The notes beneath the pieces were generated by a model. The model saw only the letters and a program-made list of their open reading frames with translations. It ran no database searches and was not told the DNA's origin. Positions 58,192-64,000 of a stretch of 64,000 nucleotides of DNA are shown here, in pieces. Within the stretch, counting starts at the first letter, position 1. The number at the start of each line of letters is the position of its first letter. The position numbers and the translations under genes are program-made. Origin of the DNA: Sclerotinia nivalis (taxonomy: Eukaryota > Ascomycota > Leotiomycetes > Helotiales > Sclerotiniaceae); assembly GCA_029531795.1 (NCBI GenBank), contig JAPEIS010000016.1, positions 620,001 through 684,000 of the forward strand, in the 5' to 3' direction.

Positions 58192-59226
58192 TTAGAATAT
58201 CTTGTCCAGCTCACTGTTTTCAAAGGCATCTTCGAAGTGTGGAAGCTCATAAGTTGGCGATTGCGTTGATGATGTTGTTTCATTAAAAAATCGATTTCTT
58301 AGAAACCTTGGTAATCGTGGCATGGGTAGTGGCTTAGTTGATATTGACGATAAGTCTTCTGGCTTCTCATGTGTAGTGTAATGTATTGTAGATGAGTTCG
58401 GATCGACGGAGGATTGAAAGAGGGAAATGTTTGTAATAGGATCAGGTGAAGCTCGTTTAGAGTATTCCAATTCACCTCCTGGAACCAACATTGCGGATGA
58501 CAGATCATGAGTTGGGTCATTCAAATCTTCACTAGATGATCCGAGAATGAGAGGAGGTATATCACGCGGTTGCTGAATGTTAGTATGAGTTGATGGATCT
58601 AGCTTGTTTCGACCAGAATATTCAAGGTCTTCACCTGACATTATCAAAGCAGCCGTTGTGTCTTCGTTGATCAATTCATTAAAACCCTCCACTAATGATT
58701 CTGAAGCAAGAGGAGATGATTCATGCGATGATTCGGTCTTCTCATGATGTTGTAGTGATGATTTTAGTCTGTATTCTGTATCCGAAACTTTTAAATTTGC
58801 CTTTTTGCGCTTCAAGGAGATGTCAGGGATTTTGTTTCGTCTCTTCTTCCCAGTATGAATATTTTCATCAATCGCAGTTGCATTACTTTCTTTCAGCTCG
58901 AAATCTTCTGGCAAATAATTGATTGAGTTGCTCAATTTTGTCTGCGGTTAATCAATCAACTGAATTGTCTTTGAACGAATAGATTACATACTCACTATTT
59001 CCATAATTGAAGGTGGCCAGGATTCATCATCTCTTGACCTATAGGTACAATACTGTTGAGAAATAGGATCGAACAAAATCATGGCTACATCCAGTTTTGC
59101 TACCTTTCGAAATTGCTCTGCTTTCTTCAGTAATCCATATTGCCGCTTCTTAGATGACTGTCGAGCTCGTATACGTTCTTGAGACTCTTTGAATTGTTGT
59201 AACTCGAGTATATTCTGATCAGACAT
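58192..59226 (-). CDS. MADS-box-like protein
   Basis: Exons 59226-58996 and 58941-58192, 54-base intron with GTGAGT donor, 326 aa. Residues about 17-60 resemble the SRF/MADS fold: RARQSSKKRQYGLLKKAEQF, then AKLDVAMILFDPISQQYCTY. This matches the order of the DNA-binding helix and first beta strand of MADS boxes. The leading part differs from the usual MGRxKI start, so DNA contact may be altered. The remainder is acidic, Ser-rich and disordered, with two similar segments (MSGEDLEYSGRNKLDPSTHT and LVPGGELEYSKRASPDPIT), suggesting an internal duplication. Probably a nuclear regulator; targets are unknown. Confidence 0.65.
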
Positions 59227-59817
59227 TTCGTCAAAAATGATTGCACCTTGAAAGTTAAACGACTAAAATGTAAGGGATATGATAAATATTTCATAATTAG
59301 GCTTGTTTTATCTTGAGAGAGATTTCAGAAGTCATATTGGTCTAATTAAGTTCAAATTAAGAGTCTTTCTGTTTAAGTTCAAACAAGCGTGCAAATGCGG
59401 CTAGAAAGTACACAACACTCCTCCACCTAAATATGAACCACCAACCACCTTGCATTTCACTACCTTATGAAATGTGCCTCGGTTGGAGTGTGATATACTT
59501 TCTGATCACACGATAACTTGTTATAAATAGAATTATCGAAAGTTGTTCTCTCGAAATGAATCACACATTGCACCCAAACTATCGGGATTTAGTGGATACC
59601 ATACAATACAATAGTGGGATTTCTTTACCGCTGCTGACGCGGACTCTACTTGCCGGCTATTCGAAAAATTCTGCCGACCACCCTCGCCATATTATGAATA
59701 GCCGACAAGTAATTCGGAGTCCATGATTTATTCTTGAAACAATTTAATTAAATGTAGTCTAGGTTACATGCATTGATAATTTATCACATGATATACTTTA
59801 CTATCATCACAATAAAA
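59227..59817. other. intergenic, nothing recognised
   Basis: 591 bases with an AT-rich first half. It holds one inverted-looking pair (GCCGGCTATTCG at 59652 and TATGAATAGCCG at 59692) that forms an imperfect hairpin. Confidence 0.45.
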
Positions 59818-60270
59818 CTAAGAAAATTCTCCTTGTGCATCACACCAATCATTCTCGGCATCCCTCTGAACTTTAATAAATCCTTTAGTCGTATTCTCCA
59901 ATCGTTCTACGATAAATGTTGTATCATCGAAAAGTGCCTGCATTGCATCTCTCATTCGTTGGTAGTAACGTATTTCCAATCTTAATTGACCATTCTCCTT
60001 CGTCAGCTCCTCAATTCTTTGAGCTGTACTTGGGTGTTGCATTTGTTTGGCTGCTTGCAAACGCTCAGGAGTCGCTTCTAGTGCAGCGGTGGAGCCTCTT
60101 TGAAGTCCTATTTGGATATCAATAGCCATTGGCGCATGCGGCTTGTCTGATGAGCTTTTGAGAGATGGTTTATTGATTCTTTGCATTTCTATCTCATATG
60201 ATTTTTGAGTTTGTTGATGCGGAGTAGAAATTTTACAATAGTTATAGATAAAAGGGATCTCTTTATACAT
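59818..60270 (-). CDS. small coiled-coil protein (cluster member)
   Basis: 150 aa, single exon, no known domain. The C-terminal half is one long helix with a pattern EELTKENGQLRLEIRYYQRM, then DAMQALFDDTTFIVERLE. It closely parallels the gene at 62358-62744 (an EN pair, then YY, then DA, then D-rich helix, then W), suggesting the two are paralogues. The start could also be a later Met (about residue 29). It has no signal peptide or membrane span. Confidence 0.5.
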   Translation of the reverse strand: MYKEIPFIYNYCKISTPHQQTQKSYEIEMQRINKPSLKSSSDKPHAPMAIDIQIGLQRGSTAALEATPERLQAAKQMQHPSTAQRIEELTKENGQLRLEIRYYQRMRDAMQALFDDTTFIVERLENTTKGFIKVQRDAENDWCDAQGEFS

Positions 60271-60404
60271 TACGAGGACGTCAAAGGATCAAATGGAACT
60301 CTTTAAGCAAGATCTTATTTTGTTACGATTTTCATCATCTCAGTAACAATGAAAACTAAAATTGAGAGTTAGAATAATCCAGGATTATCAACCGAGTTCT
60401 GTAT

Positions 60405-61172
60405 TCATTCATGTTCAATTTTCCAGACGTGGCTTTCCTTCAACCTCTTTAGAACTCGATCGTTCGCATCTGTCTCTTCTGCTGATCTCTTTGAGTCGTT
60501 TAATTTCCGCTGCGTCAATTTTAAAGATTCGAGAACCTTATGTACATTTTCTTCGTATAAAAATAGTTTACTAGCTAAAGATTGAATAATTTGCTGATTG
60601 TGAATAATTTCGGTCTTGTTTTGCATAACTTGAAGGTATAATTCGTTGGTTTCGCTTCGTAATATATCGTTAAATGTCGTTATCGAATATATAATATTTA
60701 AAAAGTGGGCTTGCAAGCCCGTATAATCTCCCGCCATCTTGTTTAAGCGCTCTTGCAAATCTTTCGCCTCTTGAGCGAATTCTAAGGATTTTGTTTGTTC
60801 AATTTTGAGGTGACATTGTACACGGAGCCGAGCAGATATCTCAAGTCTTCGGGTTCTCTCACTCTCGTATAGGCGTTTCTGCGTCAGATCGTATTCACAA
60901 AGATGCAATGCTTGATCTTGAAGCTTCGACTCAAGGTGTTTGATTCGCTCACTGGCGGCTTCCAGCTGCTCTTCATATGATCTGTGGATTTCTGCGTCAT
61001 GTTTGAACAGGGCAAAGTGACTTTCGGAACGAAGGTATACATCCTGAGAGAGGTCAGCACAAATCTTCGCTAATGCATTTATAAGTTTTACTTGCTCTCT
61101 GAATAACTTCGGGGTTCATATTTGTTATCTCCCAATAATAAGGTATGAAACTGATATACTTGTATCGCTCAT
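60405..61172 (-). CDS. coiled-coil protein (cluster member)
   Basis: I join a 13-base first exon (61172-61160, MSDT plus one base) to 61096-60405 through an intron with GTATAT donor and CAGAG acceptor, giving 234 aa. The join keeps a long coiled coil open (NALAKICADLSQDVYLRSES, SYEEQLEAASERIKHLESKL, RLEISARLRVQCHLKIEQTK). The ATG at 60908 alone would discard about 60 residues of clear heptad pattern. No known domain. The first exon is the least certain part. Confidence 0.5.
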
Positions 61173-61334
61173 ATCATCGTCTTTATAGTTAATTTCATTG
61201 TAAAAAAAATGTAATTATGGAACCAAAAAAAGCAAAGGTCTTTTTTAGAAAGTAGAATGGGGTTAGAGGGTGAAAGTAATCGACATTGCCCCCTTCTATA
61301 TCTATCCTCGTTCTTACGGATATTCATACAGCTC

Positions 61335-61370
<36 letters not shown>
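61335..61370. repeat. hexanucleotide (TCCCTG)6 microsatellite
   Basis: Six perfect units followed by a TCCATG variant, between two divergent coiled-coil genes. Confidence 0.85.
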
Positions 61371-61373
<3 letters not shown>

Positions 61374-61462
61374 ATGTCTTCCCAGACTCTTGGGACTGTC
61401 CTCAGTATATAAAGACGAGTAGTTGATTTTAATGTATAGTAATTCTTGATATTCCATTAAGC

Positions 61463-62301
61463 ATGGACACTTTCGAAGATTGGTTGAAAGATACGGTGTC
61501 TGCTACTTCCGAACAGAACCCATCCAAATTTCGATATTCGCCGTCTAATCAAGACAAGGGACCCATTCAATCATACAATACCAATCAGCGACATAATACT
61601 GAGAATGGCAATAGCCAGCCTTCAAGCCTCGACCAGATAACGAACAACCTGCCACAATCAAACCCATCGGGCTTTCAGCACCTCAACGGAACGACCTTTC
61701 ATCCCGACCCTACTAATTTCAACCCACATTCTCATCTCTCCGTATCATCTACATTCAACTCTCGCCCATCGATACCACCCCCAGTCTCAGATTCTTCGAC
61801 AATATCTCGTCAACAGAAGCGTACGCATAGCTCCTTTCAATTCGATATCCCAAACAAGGACGCTGAAAAAGAGAAGGATTACGAGAACACATCACACTTT
61901 TTCGGTGTAGAAGATAAGCAGCGCCAGAATCAGTACGATAATCAGTCATACTCTGATTTGAAGTCCGAGTTCCTGCAAATAATAAGCAAATTGAAGGGAG
62001 AGTTTGATACCGAAAGAAGGATAAGGATGGCCATTCAGCGTGAATTAGTGAATATCAAGAATGAGTAAGTGTGGCTCACATCACGACTCATTGAACCTCA
62101 AACTCATACCTATCATTTAGATCAGATACTTATATCAAGTCCGCCTTATCGTTTAGTGAGAAATGTGGTGAATTTTTAGCGACCTTCCCACGGCAGATGA
62201 AGGAAGCCAGAACTGCTTATGATGATAAAGTGAGAATTTTAGATAGAAAGATAGCAGAGGTCGAAATACTAAAGCAACAGCTACAGACTGAAATTATTTA
62301 A
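61463..62301 (+). CDS. coiled-coil protein with disordered Asn/Ser/Pro-rich N-terminus (cluster member)
   Basis: Exons 61463-62064 and 62121-62301, GTAAGT donor and ATTTAG acceptor, phases agree, 260 aa. Residues 1-145 are low-complexity, rich in Asn, Ser, Gln and Pro. From about 165 a coiled coil runs to the end (SDLKSEFLQIISKLKGEFDT, RRIRMAIQRELVNIKNE, RILDRKIAEVEILKQQL). No recognised domain. Divergent from the 60405-61172 gene across the microsatellite. Confidence 0.6.
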
Positions 62302-62357
62302 ACTGGATTATAACTAATTTCTCTCAATTTAAATTACGAAACTTCTGTTACTATTTT

Positions 62358-62744
62358 TTAAATCCAGTGATTTGCACGTGACGATTCAATAATGCCCCAA
62401 AATGCCAACCAGGCAGCCTCAGCTTCTGCGATCTTGTCATCGCATTCCTTCAAGGTGCTTCTGATCAATAAAATGGAATCCATCAACTCGTCTAGCAAAT
62501 CCATCAAAGCATCCCATTCTCGTCGATAATATATAACATTTCGATACATGATTTGGTTCTCTCTTATCAAGTGTGCAACTGTATTTGATTTTGAGATACT
62601 CTCAAATTCGTCCACTTTAATAACAAGATCTTCCAAAGAGAAGTTGTCCTCAAAAGGATTCTCATCTTGACTGTAGACACTTGAGCAGGGACGTGAGTTG
62701 GAAAACGGAATCGAATTTAAATCCGATGCTTTTTGCTGACTCAT
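62358..62744 (-). CDS. small coiled-coil protein (cluster member)
   Basis: 128 aa, single exon. The N-terminal 45 residues are Ser/Asp/Glu-rich (SQDENPFEDNFSLEDL). The rest is helical: AHLIRENQIMYRNVIYYRRE, DALMDLLDELMDSILLIRST and AEAEAAWLAFWG. It shares the EN...YY...DA...L-D...W spacing with 59818-60270. Not recognised. Confidence 0.5.
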   Translation of the reverse strand: MSQQKASDLNSIPFSNSRPCSSVYSQDENPFEDNFSLEDLVIKVDEFESISKSNTVAHLIRENQIMYRNVIYYRREWDALMDLLDELMDSILLIRSTLKECDDKIAEAEAAWLAFWGIIESSRANHWI

Positions 62745-63278
62745 TATGGAAATCGACCCGACCTAGATTGGACTTTTCTCAAATTAAACTTTTCTTAAAT
62801 TGGACATTGCATGAAGAGAATATTAGATTAGGAACCCCACGTTTTACACATCTCCTCATGAAAAATAACTCTCGTATGCTGACTAATTATTGAACACCCT
62901 TGAAGGAACGGCACAGACTTTGTGAGGCGGTGGCTGCAAGGGTGCGGGGCTAGCGGACTGCAGGGTTGTGAGGATGATCACAAGCAATAATGAGGAAATC
63001 CTTGTAATAGATGGAGACGTCCGTTTCCGCGAAATGCTCAGCGACGTTATGTGATAACCTGGCAATGATTGAATTTATACAACTGAATGGCAAGGTAAGC
63101 GCCCCCATAGAGATATTTAACTAAAATCGATTTTAGTACACCTCTTATTTTGGCTTTGGAGATCACCGCCCTCAAGCCGCATGTAAAAATATTTAAACAA
63201 TATATGTTTTCAATGAGATTCGTATAATTCAATCTATTATCGATACCTAGAGTACCCCCCGAGACCTAACTTCCCGCA
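62745..63278. other. intergenic, with a possible tiny secreted peptide ORF
   Basis: The minus-strand ORF 62883-63065 (60 aa) has a hydrophobic run (ISSLLLVIILTTLQSASPA) followed by PLQPPPHKVCAVPSRVFNN, like the start of a small secreted protein. It has only one Cys and a long basic leader, so I do not promote it to a gene. Confidence 0.35.
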
Positions 63279-64000
63279 ATGGAAACGACCAAAGAGATAG
63301 AAGGGAATCTTCAGAAATTCACCACATATGCCTTGTCCTTTCACCCCATTCTGAAGTATGGCGAGAATATCGATCACATAGATCTCGATTTATCCTTGGT
63401 ACTCATCTTTCCACTTCAAATTAGGACAAAGCTGACTCATGCTTTAGTGTACCACATGGCCTGAAGATGTCATCAAGTGTATCTCATGGTATATGCACAC
63501 CCATGATCAGTACCAAGTTCCAGTCAAGATGCGGAATAGGAGCAAGAACTCAATAGTGTTTGATGTTACAAGTTTTCTATTATCCAAGACTACATATGAT
63601 AGCAAACCTTGGGTTGTAGGATATGTGAGAAAGCGATGTCATCGCTTGATGAAAGATTTGATCACTACCTGGTATGCTCAAGGGTATCTCACAAAAACTC
63701 AAAACATTTTCCGGAAGTCTTTGATGTTCAAAGAGTGTTGGGAGCGTGCGCGAGAACAACTTGTTCGTCTTAAATCAGATGAGAGCAACATTTTGGGCAA
63801 CGAGGAATCATTTGCAAAGGTCGGTCTTATTACGTTTATTGGGCTTTATTATAGTATGACTAACCTAATTTCACTAGAGAAAGGCTGGCGATATCGGTCC
63901 CGCAGACGGAAACAGCAAGAAGGTTCGACAATACATGGCCGTTGATGACACAACTACTATTAACACGTACGATCGTCTAGATTTGGTGGAGGATTGGATA
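63279..64000 (+). CDS. 5' part of an unidentified gene running off the window
   Basis: Exons 63279-63398, 63448-63819 and 63878-beyond 64000, with GT-AG introns of 49 and 58 bases. Joining them keeps a frame open to the last base (ending YDRLDLVEDWI), giving 205 codons in the window. Without splicing, each piece soon meets a stop. Visible segments include WPEDVIKCISWYMHTHDQYQ, DVTSFLLSKTTYDSKPWVVG and FKECWERAREQLVRLKSDES. I recognise no domain; Trp- and His-rich patches are notable. The first donor (GTACTC) is weak. Confidence 0.5.

Noticed and set aside
62883..63065. Small secreted effector-like peptide
   Set aside because: A hydrophobic segment is present, but the basic leader before it is too long for a signal peptide and there is only one Cys.

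Overview
This window is nuclear DNA of a filamentous ascomycete. Genes carry short GT-AG introns (mostly 45-90 bases) with CTAAC/CTAAT-type branch points. The conserved genes are typical fungal ones (VTC4, OST1, hexokinase, RMT2, CYK3, a Sid1-type kinase, RAD57). The AT-rich gene-poor parts and transposon types suggest a leotiomycete close to Botrytis or Sclerotinia; that placement is my inference and was not searched.

Layout. 1-12.7 kb is a conserved housekeeping block: the last exon of an unknown gene, VTC4 (+), OST1 (-), hexokinase (+), RMT2 (-) and a Dal5/allantoate-type permease (+). 12.7-18 kb is gene-poor and holds a 2.07-kb pogo/Fot1-type transposon (15306-17375). That transposon is interrupted by a 210-bp element made almost entirely of strong hairpins. 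18-27.2 kb returns to genes: a secreted GH18 chitinase with a LysM, CYK3 with a 12-residue repeat array, and a germinal-centre-type kinase. 28.0-40.9 kb is a small secondary-metabolite locus: a six-exon, two-module NRPS ending in a reductase domain (C-A-T-C-A-T-R, 2622 aa), divergent from an MFS exporter. RAD57 follows at 41.3 kb. 42.9-48 kb holds a decayed mariner-like element, a heptamer minisatellite, a 2EXR fragment and a UROD/MetE-like gene.

48.1-57.9 kb is the most striking part. One GH3 beta-glucosidase gene and one pogo transposon are each cut in two, and the four halves are separated by about 6.4 kb. At both breakpoints lies a near-identical 535/538-bp solo-LTR-like repeat, in opposite orientations. 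The 5-bp target duplications are swapped between the two copies: GCTGA paired with CATAT at one, TCAGC paired with ATATG at the other. Turning 50125-56553 around restores both genes and both matched duplications. This is sequence-level evidence for an inversion by recombination between two inserted LTRs.

58-64 kb is an accessory-looking cluster. It has a MADS-box-like gene, four small coiled-coil genes (two sharing a common motif pattern) and the start of an unknown gene that runs off the window.
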